64,000 bases of DNA from Pusillimonas sp044464525. GTDB lineage: Bacteria > Pseudomonadota > Gammaproteobacteria > Burkholderiales > Burkholderiaceae_B. The stretch covers positions 1 to 64,000 of the forward strand of contig NZ_JBIQLE010000015.1 of assembly GCF_044464525.1 (NCBI RefSeq), read 5' to 3'. Below the pieces are notes generated by a model that was not told where the DNA came from, did not search any database, and worked only from the letters and a program-made list of their open reading frames with translations. The position numbers and the translations under genes were made by a program. Shown here piece by piece: positions 34,931 through 43,148 of the stretch; positions within the stretch are counted from its first letter, which is position 1; every line of letters starts with the position of its first letter.

Positions 34931-35806
34931 ATGAATAAGCGCCAAACAAGAATCTTCGCCATTGCCTCCACCGCCATCGCCAGCCTGCTGTTCCTGATTC
35001 TTACAGTAGACAGCCACCGGCAGTTCCCCAAGCTGACCAACTCGGAAAACATCACCGACCAGGTGGTGCGCGGGCAAAATGTATGGCACGCCAATAACTG
35101 TATCAACTGCCATACGATCTTTGGCGAAGGCGCCTATTACGCGCCCGACCTTACCAAGATTACCCAGCACAGGGGCACGGCCTATCTTACGGCCTTCATG
35201 AAAGACCCATCGCAGTTCTACGACGAACAGCGTCACCGGCGCCTTATGCCCAACCCCAACCTTAACGACCAAGAGATCGCCGACGTTATCGCCTTCATGG
35301 ACTGGGTGGCCAACGTCGATAACCAGGGATGGCCGCCGCGGCCCATTCTGGTTACCGGGGGCTCCATACCGGGCACCGAGCTTAGCATCGCGCAGCAGAA
35401 CGTGTCGGCGGACACCACCGGCGTCGAACCGGCCAACCAGCCGCCCGGCTCGCGTCCGGTGGCCAGCACCAACGACCCCATCGCCCTGGGCCAGGCCCTG
35501 TTCCACGAAGCCGTTCCCACCTGTGCCGCGTGTCACTCGGTGGCGCCTGGTGTGAACCTGGCCGGCCCCACCCTGGCCAATATGGCGGCCACCGCCCAAA
35601 AGACAATCGACTCGCCCGAATACACGGGCAAGGCCACCACCGTCGAGGAGTTCATCCGAGAATCCATTGTAGAGCCCAGCGCCTACCTGCATCCCGGGCC
35701 CATGTATTCAGCCAATGGCGTGTCATTCATGCCGCCGTCATATGGCGACGACCTGAGCGAAGAGCAGATCGACCATCTGGTCGCCTATCTTGCCTCGTTC
35801 AAGTAA
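34931..35806 (+). CDS. norC: Nitric oxide reductase subunit C, extended with a second cytochrome c domain
   Basis: Residues 1-140 match NorC: an N-terminal membrane anchor (about 8-27) and the haem motif CINCH (57-61) with NCINCHTIFGEGAYYAPDLT. NorC passes electrons to the NorB catalytic subunit on the periplasmic side. Residues 180-291 add a second cytochrome c module with CAACH (198-202) and a methionine in SFMPPSYGDDLS as likely axial ligand. Ordinary NorC is about 150 residues with one haem, so this 291-residue dihaem form is unusual. norB follows after 43 nt. Confidence 0.9.
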   Translation: MNKRQTRIFAIASTAIASLLFLILTVDSHRQFPKLTNSENITDQVVRGQNVWHANNCINCHTIFGEGAYYAPDLTKITQHRGTAYLTAFMKDPSQFYDEQRHRRLMPNPNLNDQEIADVIAFMDWVANVDNQGWPPRPILVTGGSIPGTELSIAQQNVSADTTGVEPANQPPGSRPVASTNDPIALGQALFHEAVPTCAACHSVAPGVNLAGPTLANMAATAQKTIDSPEYTGKATTVEEFIRESIVEPSAYLHPGPMYSANGVSFMPPSYGDDLSEEQIDHLVAYLASFK

Positions 35807-35849
35807 ACATCGCCTACAACTGAATAGCCCATCGGAAACTGGAGCCGCC

Positions 35850-37268
35850 ATGCGTTACAAAACCCAATCCGTCGCTTACTGGTATTTCGCGCTTGCAATG
35901 ATTCTGTTCGGCCTGCAAATGGTCTTTGGCCTGCTTTCGGCAGCCAAATACCTGGGCCCAGACCCGCTGCTGAACATCATGCCGTTCGACGTCACCAAAA
36001 CCATTCACACCAACCTGCTTATCGTTTGGGTGCTGACCGGCTTCATGGGCGCCACCTACTGGATCGTCGCCGACGAATCGCGCACCGAGCTGTACAGCCC
36101 CAAGCTTGCCTACATACAACTGGTGTTGTGGGCCATCATGGGTGTCACCGCCGTCATCGGCTACTTCTTCGGCTACGGCACAGGCAACAAGCTGCTCGAG
36201 CAGCCGCTGCCGCACAAGATCGTCATCGTCATATGCATGCTGATCTTCCTGTACAACATAGGCATGACCATCAAGCGATCAGGGCGCTTCACCACCACCG
36301 AAGGCGTGCTGCTGCTGGGCCTGGCCAGTTCGGCCGTGCTGTACCTGCCCGCCCTGCTGCACTACGAAAACTACGTCGTTTCCATCTACTACCGCTGGTG
36401 GACCATCCACCTATGGGTGGAAGGCGTATGGGAAATGATCCAGGGCGCCTTCCTGGCCTACCTGCTTATTCGTCTTTCGGGCGCCGACCGCGAAGTGCTT
36501 GAAAAATGGCTGTACGTAATTGTGGGCCTGGTGTTCATCGCCGGCATCCTGGGCACGGCCCACCACTACTACTGGGTAGGTGTACCAGCGTACTGGCTGC
36601 CGCTGGGCGGCTTCTTCAGCGCGCTCGAGCCTGTTGCACTAGTGGGCATGGCTATGTATGCGTACTTTGCCATCCGCCGCTCGGGTGTGCGTCACCCCAA
36701 CCTGCTGGCCCTGCACTGGACCATCGGCAGCGCCGTGTTCACCTTGTTCGGCGCGGGTTTGCTGGGCCTGGCCCATACCTTTCCGGCCATCAATAAATGG
36801 ACCCACGGCACCTTGATCACCGCCATGCACGGCCACGCGGCCTTCTATGGTGCGTATGTAATGATCATTCTGGCGGTCATCACCTATGCCATGCCCACCA
36901 TGGTGCGCAATCGCAGCGAGGCCGGCAGCAGCGTGGGCTATTGGGCCTTCTGGCTGCAAATTTGCGGCATGTTCGGCATGACCCTCTCGTTCGCCACCGC
37001 CGGCATCGGCCAGGTCTATCTTGAGCGCGTACTGGGTATCGGTTATCTTGATGTGCAGCTGAAGATTCAAGTGCACTTCCTGATGCTGGTTGCCACGGCT
37101 TCCATCTTCGTCATTGGCGTGGGCCTGTTCATCTGGGATTTCTTCCGCCATGCGCCCATACTGGACGGCGAGGCTGAAAACCACAACGACGCTGATGCCG
37201 TTCCAACAGGCCAGGCAGGTTCGCCTCCCTTGCATGACACCCGCTATGCCGGACAGCGGTCAACCTAG
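35850..37268 (+). CDS. norB: Nitric oxide reductase subunit B
   Basis: The 472-residue haem-copper-oxidase relative has about twelve membrane helices and reduces 2 NO to N2O at a haem b3/non-haem Fe centre. Haem and iron ligand segments are present: KTIHTNLLIVW, the EGVWEMIQGAF helix with conserved glutamate, GTAHHYYWVG and AMHGHAAFYGAY. A ggag RBS precedes the ATG at 35850. The C terminus carries a short polar tail. It is followed by norQ after 7 nt. Confidence 0.97.
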   Translation: MRYKTQSVAYWYFALAMILFGLQMVFGLLSAAKYLGPDPLLNIMPFDVTKTIHTNLLIVWVLTGFMGATYWIVADESRTELYSPKLAYIQLVLWAIMGVTAVIGYFFGYGTGNKLLEQPLPHKIVIVICMLIFLYNIGMTIKRSGRFTTTEGVLLLGLASSAVLYLPALLHYENYVVSIYYRWWTIHLWVEGVWEMIQGAFLAYLLIRLSGADREVLEKWLYVIVGLVFIAGILGTAHHYYWVGVPAYWLPLGGFFSALEPVALVGMAMYAYFAIRRSGVRHPNLLALHWTIGSAVFTLFGAGLLGLAHTFPAINKWTHGTLITAMHGHAAFYGAYVMIILAVITYAMPTMVRNRSEAGSSVGYWAFWLQICGMFGMTLSFATAGIGQVYLERVLGIGYLDVQLKIQVHFLMLVATASIFVIGVGLFIWDFFRHAPILDGEAENHNDADAVPTGQAGSPPLHDTRYAGQRST

Positions 37269-37275
37269 CGTGCCA

Positions 37276-38094
37276 ATGAAGCATCTCGACAACACGGTCG
37301 CCCGCCTTGCGCCGGGCGACCAAGAACCCTACTACCTGGCTCAGGGAAACGAAATCACGCTTTTCGAGCAGTGCCACCAAAACCGGCTGGCCGTCATGCT
37401 TAAAGGCCCCACCGGTTGCGGCAAGACGCGTTTCGTAGAGTACATGGCCTGGCGCCTGGGCCGCCCGCTGGTTACCGTTTCCTGCCACGACGACCTTACC
37501 GCCGCCGACCTGATCGGCCGCTTCCTTATCCGGCACGACGACACCATATGGCAAGACGGCCCGCTGGCCACCGCCGTGCGCCAGGGCGCCATTTGCTATC
37601 TGGACGAGGTGGTCGAGGCCCGGCAAGACACCATCGTGGTACTGCACCCCCTTACCGACCATCGCCGCATACTGCCCATAGACAAGACCGGCGAGGTGCT
37701 TGAAGCCCCGCCCAGCTTCCAACTGGTGATCTCGTACAACCCCGGCTACCAGCGCATGCTAAAAGACCTGAAACCCAGCACGCGCCAGCGCTTCGTGGCC
37801 CTTGATTTCGATTTCCCCCCCGCCGAGCGCGAAGCCCAGATCGTCGCCGCCGAAAGCGGCATCGACCCCGCCCAGGCCACCGCGCTGGTCGCCCTGGCCC
37901 ACAAACTGCGGGCCTTTCAAGACCGCGGCCTGGCCGAAGTACCCAGCACCCGGCTGCTGGTCGCCACAGCCGGCCTGATGGCGCATGGCATCACGCCGCG
38001 CGAAGCCTGCTATGCCGGCCTGGTTTCACCGCTTTCCGACGACGCCTCGCTGGTTGGCGCCATGCGCGACCTGGTCGACCTTAGCTTCGCCTAA
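37276..38094 (+). CDS. norQ: NorQ, MoxR/CbbQ-family AAA+ ATPase
   Basis: The 272-residue ATPase has Walker A GPTGCGKT at 44-51 and a Walker B in AICYLDEVVEA, and matches the CbbQ/NirQ/NorQ group. With NorD it is needed to activate the NorBC enzyme, probably by insertion of the non-haem iron. A GTG two codons upstream (37270) is an alternative start. norD follows after 8 nt. Confidence 0.94.
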   Translation: MKHLDNTVARLAPGDQEPYYLAQGNEITLFEQCHQNRLAVMLKGPTGCGKTRFVEYMAWRLGRPLVTVSCHDDLTAADLIGRFLIRHDDTIWQDGPLATAVRQGAICYLDEVVEARQDTIVVLHPLTDHRRILPIDKTGEVLEAPPSFQLVISYNPGYQRMLKDLKPSTRQRFVALDFDFPPAEREAQIVAAESGIDPAQATALVALAHKLRAFQDRGLAEVPSTRLLVATAGLMAHGITPREACYAGLVSPLSDDASLVGAMRDLVDLSFA

Positions 38095-38102
38095 AAGCTG
38101 TC

Positions 38103-40238
38103 ATGGCCGAAGCCGAAGACGTACTGCAGGACGCGGCCCGACACGCCACCACCTACGCCCGCAGCCTGTGGCTTAAACATCGCGGCCCCGCCAACCAGCC
38201 CCGCCCCATCGTGTTGGCCCAGGTTGCCGAGCGGCTCGACCTGCTGATCAGCGCCGTCTTCGAACAAACCCACGCCTTGCGTCTGGCCCAGCCGCCCGCG
38301 CCGCCCACCATGCTGACGCGCTTGTTCCGCCGGCACGACGTGCATCAATGGGGGCCGGGCGTGCCCGCCACCGATGGACATTCCATCTGGCTGCCCGTCG
38401 ACGTAACCGCAGTTGATATGCCGGTTGCCATATCGCGCTATCGGGCCATGGCATTGCAACAGGCCACGCGAGCAGTGCGCGGCAGTGCTTTATATGTGCG
38501 CGAGGCGCAAAGCGGGGCGTTAACGCAGGCGGCCGGGCAAAATCACACGCCAGGGCAAGATGCACTGCTAAAGGTGCACAACCCCAGTTGGGCGCCAACA
38601 CGTCTCGCGCCCATTGTGCGCGCCGTGTATGTCTTGTTGGAGGCCCAGGCAGCCGATATGGATCTGTTGCAGCGCCTTCCCGGCGCAGCGGCGGATATTG
38701 CCAACCTGCGCCAATGGGTACTGGAAACCACCCTTGCCAAGCCGCCGTCGCTGTCAGCCGTGGGCGAAGCCATTCAGGCATTAAAGCTTTCTGCCTTACG
38801 AACACCACCCGCCCAAGCCGCAGACGGGCTTCCCTACTGCGCCACGCCCGAATTATCTTTAAGCGCCGCGCACGACATTGCCCTGCGCCTGGCCTCTGCG
38901 TTCCCCCACAAGAAACTGCCCCAGCGCAACGCCCTGCTTCACGACGCCTGGACCGGCGACCTGTACCCGACCAACGAACGGGCGTTGCTGGAACAGGAAG
39001 GCACAGCCTTCGAGCAAGACCCAAACCAGACCCCCCCGCGCAGCGCCCGCATGCCGCGCCGCCCCAAAGAACGCAAACCAGACGAGAACGAAGACGAAAA
39101 GCGGGGCCAGGGTACCTGGATGGTGCAGACCGGCCCCCCCCTGGAACAGGCGGAAGACCCGCGCGGCATGCAGCGCCCGGTGGATCGCGACGAAGACACA
39201 CCCGCCGAAGAGTTCGCCGACGCCTTGTCGGAACTGAACGAAGCACGGCTGGTTTCCACCCCTGGGGCCGCCAAAGAAGTACTGCTTTCCGACGACCCGC
39301 CCGAAAAGCGCAGCCTGCACAAACCCAAGCCGGTAGATTCCCCCGCCCGCACCCTGCATTACCCCGAATGGGACCACCGCCAGAGCGGCTACCGCCACCC
39401 CGGCGCAGCAGTGCATTTGCTGAGCCCCCAGCCCGGCCCACAGAAATGGGTGAACGAAACCCTGGAGCAATACCAGACCGTGCTGGAAGCCATACGCAAG
39501 CGCTTCGAGGCCCTGCGTGCCGAACGCCTGTGGCTGAGACGCCAGATGGACGGCAACGAAATCGACCTGGACGCCTATATAGAAGGCCGGGCCGACCTGC
39601 GCGCCGGCCTGCCCATGCCCCAAGGCCTATATAGAACACAGCGGCCCGAATCGCGGGACCTTGCCATTACCTTGCTGATAGACATTAGCGGCTCGACCGA
39701 CTCGTGGCTGACGGCGAACAAGCGCATCATCGACGTTGAGCGCGAAGCCCTGCTGCTGGTGTGCATCGCCCTGGATCGCCTGGGCGCACCCTACTCCATA
39801 CTGGCCTTCTCGGGTGAAGGCCCCCAAGGCGTCACCGTGACAGAAGTAAAAGCCTTCGCCGAACCCTACAGCAACGACATCGCCCTGCGCATCGCCGCCC
39901 TTGACGCCCAACACTACACCCGCGCCGGCGCCGCCATGCGCCACGCCACCGCGGCGCTGATGAAACAACACGCACAACATCGCCTGTTGCTGCTGCTTTC
40001 CGACGGCAAGCCCAATGATGTGGATCAATATGAAGGACGCTATGGCGTCGAAGACATGAAGAAGGCCGTGGACGAGGCCAAGATGCAGGGGATTTTCCCG
40101 TTTTGCCTGACCATAGACCGGCACGCCGCAGGGTATTTGCAAAGCATTTTCGGCTTGCGGCAGTACGCGCTGCTACCCCGTGCCGAAGCCCTGCCTACGG
40201 TGCTGCTGGATTGGATGCGCAAGTTGGTGGCGCAATAG
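38103..40238 (+). CDS. norD: NorD, von Willebrand A-domain partner of NorQ
   Basis: The 711-residue protein ends in a vWA domain with the MIDAS motif DISGS (527-531), followed by the metal-ion loop residues in LSDGKPNDVDQYEGRYG. The middle (about 300-420) is charged and low in complexity. NorD and NorQ form a MoxR-type activating complex for nitric oxide reductase. It closes the norCBQD operon; no norE is visible. Confidence 0.93.
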   Translation: MAEAEDVLQDAARHATTYARSLWLKHRGPANQPRPIVLAQVAERLDLLISAVFEQTHALRLAQPPAPPTMLTRLFRRHDVHQWGPGVPATDGHSIWLPVDVTAVDMPVAISRYRAMALQQATRAVRGSALYVREAQSGALTQAAGQNHTPGQDALLKVHNPSWAPTRLAPIVRAVYVLLEAQAADMDLLQRLPGAAADIANLRQWVLETTLAKPPSLSAVGEAIQALKLSALRTPPAQAADGLPYCATPELSLSAAHDIALRLASAFPHKKLPQRNALLHDAWTGDLYPTNERALLEQEGTAFEQDPNQTPPRSARMPRRPKERKPDENEDEKRGQGTWMVQTGPPLEQAEDPRGMQRPVDRDEDTPAEEFADALSELNEARLVSTPGAAKEVLLSDDPPEKRSLHKPKPVDSPARTLHYPEWDHRQSGYRHPGAAVHLLSPQPGPQKWVNETLEQYQTVLEAIRKRFEALRAERLWLRRQMDGNEIDLDAYIEGRADLRAGLPMPQGLYRTQRPESRDLAITLLIDISGSTDSWLTANKRIIDVEREALLLVCIALDRLGAPYSILAFSGEGPQGVTVTEVKAFAEPYSNDIALRIAALDAQHYTRAGAAMRHATAALMKQHAQHRLLLLLSDGKPNDVDQYEGRYGVEDMKKAVDEAKMQGIFPFCLTIDRHAAGYLQSIFGLRQYALLPRAEALPTVLLDWMRKLVAQ

Positions 40239-40388
40239 GCGCCCGTTGGTGCCGCAATGAACGCACTAATGTGACCGACAACCCAGCCGGGCGATCGGGT
40301 TTCCCCTGATGCCGTAGGTGGCGGACTGCTGAAGTAAAAAGATACTTGATGCCGGCCCGCTTCGCCTTCAGAAACCGCGAGCGCAAGA

Positions 40389-40428
40389 GCCTGGCCGGCC
40401 CCAACCACTACGTAGCGACCGGCCAGGC
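40389..40428. terminator. GC-rich hairpin between norD and the entericidin gene
   Basis: A perfect 10-bp stem (gcctggccgg / ccggccaggc) closes a 20-nt loop. It lies in the convergent gap and could end either transcript, but there is no T-run on either side, so it is not a textbook intrinsic terminator. Confidence 0.4.
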
Positions 40429-40452
40429 ACTACTCCCCTCATGCACGAAGCG

Positions 40453-40581
40453 CTATCGTGTGCTTTCTTGAATCTTCTCGCCGCCGCGCTCGATGTCTTG
40501 GCCCGCGCCATGAAACGTATTCTTGCATCCCGCCAGCGCCGCCAGGGCGAGAATAATAGGCAACCAGATTCGTGTTTTCAT
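40453..40581 (-). CDS. Entericidin-family small lipoprotein
   Basis: The 42-residue product starts MKTRIWLPIILALAALAGC, a lipoprotein signal with lipobox LAGC, and continues KNTFHGAGQDIERGGEKIQ, the entericidin A/B pattern. An ggag RBS lies 8 nt before the ATG at 40581. Entericidins are small cell-envelope lipoproteins linked to stress or programmed lysis in E. coli; the role here is unknown. It is convergent with norD. Confidence 0.85.
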   Translation of the reverse strand: MKTRIWLPIILALAALAGCKNTFHGAGQDIERGGEKIQESTR

Positions 40582-40710
40582 GTGTTTCTCCTGGATAGAC
40601 TAGGTTCAAAGCGCCGCTTTTGAACAAGCGTTCACGCTTAGCCAGTGGAGTAGCAATTTGCGGGCCTGAAGGAGGGAGCGGAGGGGGCGGTCAAGGGTTA
40701 AACAAGCGTG

Positions 40711-40716
40711 TATAAT
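40711..40716 (+). promoter_or_regulatory. -10 element TATAAT upstream of the tRNA-Leu region
   Basis: A consensus TATAAT lies 48 bp before the truncated tRNA-Leu copy. Only a weak -35 (ggtcaa, 16-bp spacing) is visible. It is probably the original promoter of the tRNA-Leu gene, now separated from the complete copy by an extra 235 bp. Confidence 0.5.
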
Positions 40717-40764
40717 TACGCCTTTCCTGCCACGCCCGGCGTTCAGCCAGGCGACCCATTCAAT

Positions 40765-40803
40765 GCCCGGGTGGTGAAATTGGTAGACGCAGGGGACTCA
40801 AAA
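40765..40803 (+). pseudogene. Truncated 5-prime half of tRNA-Leu(CAA)
   Basis: These 39 nt equal the first 39 nt of the mature tRNA-Leu(CAA), up to the four As of the anticodon loop, then diverge. The 36 nt 40765-40800, plus the T before them, recur exactly at 40999-41035. There is no 3-prime half here, so this copy cannot make a tRNA. It looks like an attachment-site duplication or remnant. Confidence 0.85.
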
Positions 40804-40998
40804 ATAGGTACTTCTACCTATTTGCACTATGAGTTCAATGCTCACCAAGCCGCATGGGATAAGGGTTTGCAGGGATTTGTAGCTTCTTTGCGAAAACATT
40901 GATTTTCGCTCTAGGAGCCAAATAGGAGCCAGACCAGTTCATACTAGTTCCTAGCAGGTGGTAGTAAGTAGTAGTGAAGTAGAACTGCTTCACAATTT
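40804..40998. other. 195-bp spacer between the two tRNA-Leu copies
   Basis: No supported gene. It opens with a perfect 9-bp stem AAATAGGTA-CTTC-TACCTATTT (40802-40823) right at the break in the tRNA, contains GCGAAAA-N6-TTTTCGC (about 40891-40910), then a tandem aggagcca/aggagcca repeat. The composition is AT-richer than the flanks. It could be the rest of an integrated element's end. Confidence 0.5.
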
Positions 40999-40999
40999 T

Positions 41000-41320
41000 G
41001 CCCGGGTGGTGAAATTGGTAGACGCAGGGGACTCAGACCAAATTTGAGCCCTCCGAGGGAAACCTCAGAGGTGAAGCCCGTCAAACTCGGTGAAGGCCCT
41101 GGACGATAAGTCCGAGCTAATGCCGAGCCAAGCCCTGGAGCCGAAAGGCCCCTCGGAAGGTGTAGAGAGCAGACGGCGGGCACCTAAGGCTGAAAAGCTA
41201 TGGTGAAGGCGTGCTCCAGACCACGAACGTCATGCTTCGGCATGGCGGCGGCGAAAGCCGAAGTGGGAAGAAAATCCCCCGCCGCAAGGCGTGCCGGTTC
41301 GATTCCGGCCCCGGGCACCA
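41000..41320 (+). tRNA. tRNA-Leu (anticodon CAA) interrupted by a group I intron
   Basis: Exons are 41000-41034 and 41271-41320, giving an 85-nt class II tRNA with acceptor GCCCGGG/CCCGGGC, encoded ACCA end, anticodon loop CTCAAAA (anticodon CAA), variable arm GCC-GCAA-GGC and T arm GCCGGTTCGATTCCGGC. The interruption falls between C34 and A35 of the anticodon, the same position as in cyanobacterial tRNA-Leu(UAA) introns. A perfect Rho-independent terminator follows 10 nt downstream. Confidence 0.93.
41035..41270 (+). ncRNA. Group I self-splicing intron (Azoarcus-like, IC3 type), 236 nt, no ORF
   Basis: The core closely follows the Azoarcus tRNA-Ile intron: the P3-P4 region (gtcaaactcggtgaagg), atgccgagccaagc, the R element ggtgtagagagcagacggc (from 41159), cacctaaggct, agctatggtgaaggc, and the S element gtgctccag (from 41211). 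Compared with Azoarcus, the P7 pairing changes on both sides together (ACU/AGU there, AGC/GCU here), which supports the fold. The internal guide TGAG at 41046-41049 pairs with exon CTC plus the first intron A. The intron ends in G as required. Oddly, the exon base at the splice site is C rather than the usual U. No homing endonuclease is encoded. Confidence 0.92.
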
Positions 41321-41330
41321 GTTTCGAAAG

Positions 41331-41370
41331 GCCGTCTCTGTTCGCGCAGAGACGGCTTTATTATTTTTGT
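41331..41370 (+). terminator. Rho-independent terminator of tRNA-Leu
   Basis: A perfect 10-bp stem gccgtctctg / cagagacggc closes a 6-nt loop and is followed by TTTATTATTTTT. It ends the tRNA-Leu transcript. Confidence 0.92.
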
Positions 41371-41681
41371 CGAAGTCGATCAGCTCGGAATTCTATACAA
41401 GTATGTGCAGGGATTCTCTAGAAAAAGCAGGGTCGACTCATTCAACCAGGGCACCGGCGGAGCCTCGTGGGTTTGAGCCAGCCAGTAGGTTAGTGTCGGT
41501 AGGTTGGTTGACTTCAACGCGTAGAGCCGAGTAGACTGATTCAGCGCTGGCACGCGCTCGACACCGTCTCACGAAGCTCCTAGAGCAGTGCTTATTGATT
41601 CTTTTCGGCCGATGCCTTCATTCCCGGCCTATAGCAGTGGCGACGGTGACGCTGTGCATTAGGCTTTAAGGATCGAAGCGC
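41371..41681. other. 311-bp stretch without a supported gene (probable element end)
   Basis: Short frames here have no RBS or recognisable sequence. It lies between the tRNA terminator and the first gene typical of the conjugative element, so the chromosome/element junction is probably here, but I could not identify an att repeat. Confidence 0.45.
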
Positions 41682-43028
41682 ATGAATATCGCCAGCATTC
41701 GGCCGTCTTCCGTGGACGGCATTAAGCAACTCGCTAAGAAAATCTGCCGCGAGCATAATACCCCTCACACTCACGCTCTGGATGAAGCCAGCCGTCAGGC
41801 TGGATTCGAGAACTTCATGCACGCGAAGCGCCATCTTACTCGCGTGCTCAAGGCAGAAAGGTTTCCCGTTTTTCTCTCTGTACATTGGTATGCGCCGCGC
41901 CTGCGTCACGGTGAACGCCGGCCTGGGGAAATACGGGCCGGCCGCGAGATCTTCCGTGTAGATCTCTCCCGGCCGCTGCCTGGTATCGTGGCCAAACACC
42001 GTGTTGGATACGGACGTGGACTTCATGGATTTCGAATGGAATACGAAGATCATTTGGAATATCGGACCAATGTGGAGGGGCGGAATGCGGCGCGCGAACT
42101 TTTGCTTTCGGCAGTGCGGAGCCTCTACTTTATGGAAGCGACGGGCCTGCAGCCAGTGTCAACAAAGCGGTACGATGCTATCGCACAAGCCCTGACGGAA
42201 TTGCCTGGGCGCGACCACATGTCAGATTGGTTCGACCCAGCGACCGAAAGCTATGTGTGTCTCGATGAGCCTTATGCGGCTGCAATTGAGAACCGCGCAG
42301 CGGAACGAGAGCGTTGGCTTGAACGCAATGGCCTAAAGATGATCACGCCGCCAGGCTGGGAGGGTATTTACTACGCTGGCGAGTGTACGCCCTTCCTGAT
42401 CAGCCCTGATGGAGCACTGCTGCAACGTGTCACTCGTGCGTTGGCTAAGATTGAGGCCGCTAATAATCCAGAGGTTTGGCCGTACGAGACGGGAATGTGC
42501 AACGACGATTTCGTCAGCCCTAAACGCCAAGCGGATGCAAAGCCACGTCGGCGCCGCCCAGGCCCGTCTTGGGTGGATCACAATGGCGCCACGCCCTATG
42601 GTGGTCAACCGGGCATCTCCTCCCGCTGGCGTCCAGCAAAGGCGATGCCCTTCCCCCTGCACCAGCAGTTGGGGCCGCTGGTGCAAGGGCTAGCCTCTTC
42701 CACGACTTTTTCCTTACGTGTTCATCGAAAATTGTCGGGCGTGCGATCTGATCTAGAGGACTGGTCGCTCATGGAGCACAAAGACCAGCTGGGCGATGAC
42801 GCTTACGACATCTATTATGGCGGCCGTATGCTGATTGGCAATTCAGAGGCCGAACTTGTGGAAATGCTTTCGATGGCACGGGCCATCGTCGAGCAAGGTT
42901 ATGCCGACTGCAAGCCACGGCGTCAATTGCTGACCGTTTTTGAAGTGGCTGCCAGCGAATTGGAAAAATCTCGGCTCAAGAATGCTGGGTTCAGCACGAA
43001 AGTCCAGAGTATCCTAGCTGCCACCTGA
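41682..43028 (+). CDS. DUF5623-domain protein
   Basis: The 448-residue protein begins MNIASIRPSSVDGIKQLAKKI and has the segment ALDEASRQAGFENFMHAKRHL, which resembles the glyoxalase-related/DUF5623 proteins found on plasmids and conjugative elements. Function is unknown. An aagga RBS precedes the ATG at 41682. A basic proline-rich patch (KPRRRRPGPSW near residue 286) splits the protein in two. It points towards the trb genes, opposite to their direction. Confidence 0.72.
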   Translation: MNIASIRPSSVDGIKQLAKKICREHNTPHTHALDEASRQAGFENFMHAKRHLTRVLKAERFPVFLSVHWYAPRLRHGERRPGEIRAGREIFRVDLSRPLPGIVAKHRVGYGRGLHGFRMEYEDHLEYRTNVEGRNAARELLLSAVRSLYFMEATGLQPVSTKRYDAIAQALTELPGRDHMSDWFDPATESYVCLDEPYAAAIENRAAERERWLERNGLKMITPPGWEGIYYAGECTPFLISPDGALLQRVTRALAKIEAANNPEVWPYETGMCNDDFVSPKRQADAKPRRRRPGPSWVDHNGATPYGGQPGISSRWRPAKAMPFPLHQQLGPLVQGLASSTTFSLRVHRKLSGVRSDLEDWSLMEHKDQLGDDAYDIYYGGRMLIGNSEAELVEMLSMARAIVEQGYADCKPRRQLLTVFEVAASELEKSRLKNAGFSTKVQSILAAT

Positions 43029-43148
43029 CGTTAAGCTCTCCCACAGCCACTCCCCTGCCCCCGAAAGGGGGCAGGCCCTCCCACACTGCGGATCCAACAG
43101 GGAGCGCTAGCAGGGCTATCCGGGCTCAGCGATTGCTTCGTCTGGCCC

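Noticed and set aside
38248..39639. 463-codon frame opposite norD
   Set aside because: Arginine/glycine-rich shadow of norD without homology.
40708..40902. 64-codon ORF across the truncated tRNA-Leu copy
   Set aside because: It reads through the tRNA segment, so coding is unlikely; could be the tail of a lost integrase but nothing supports it.
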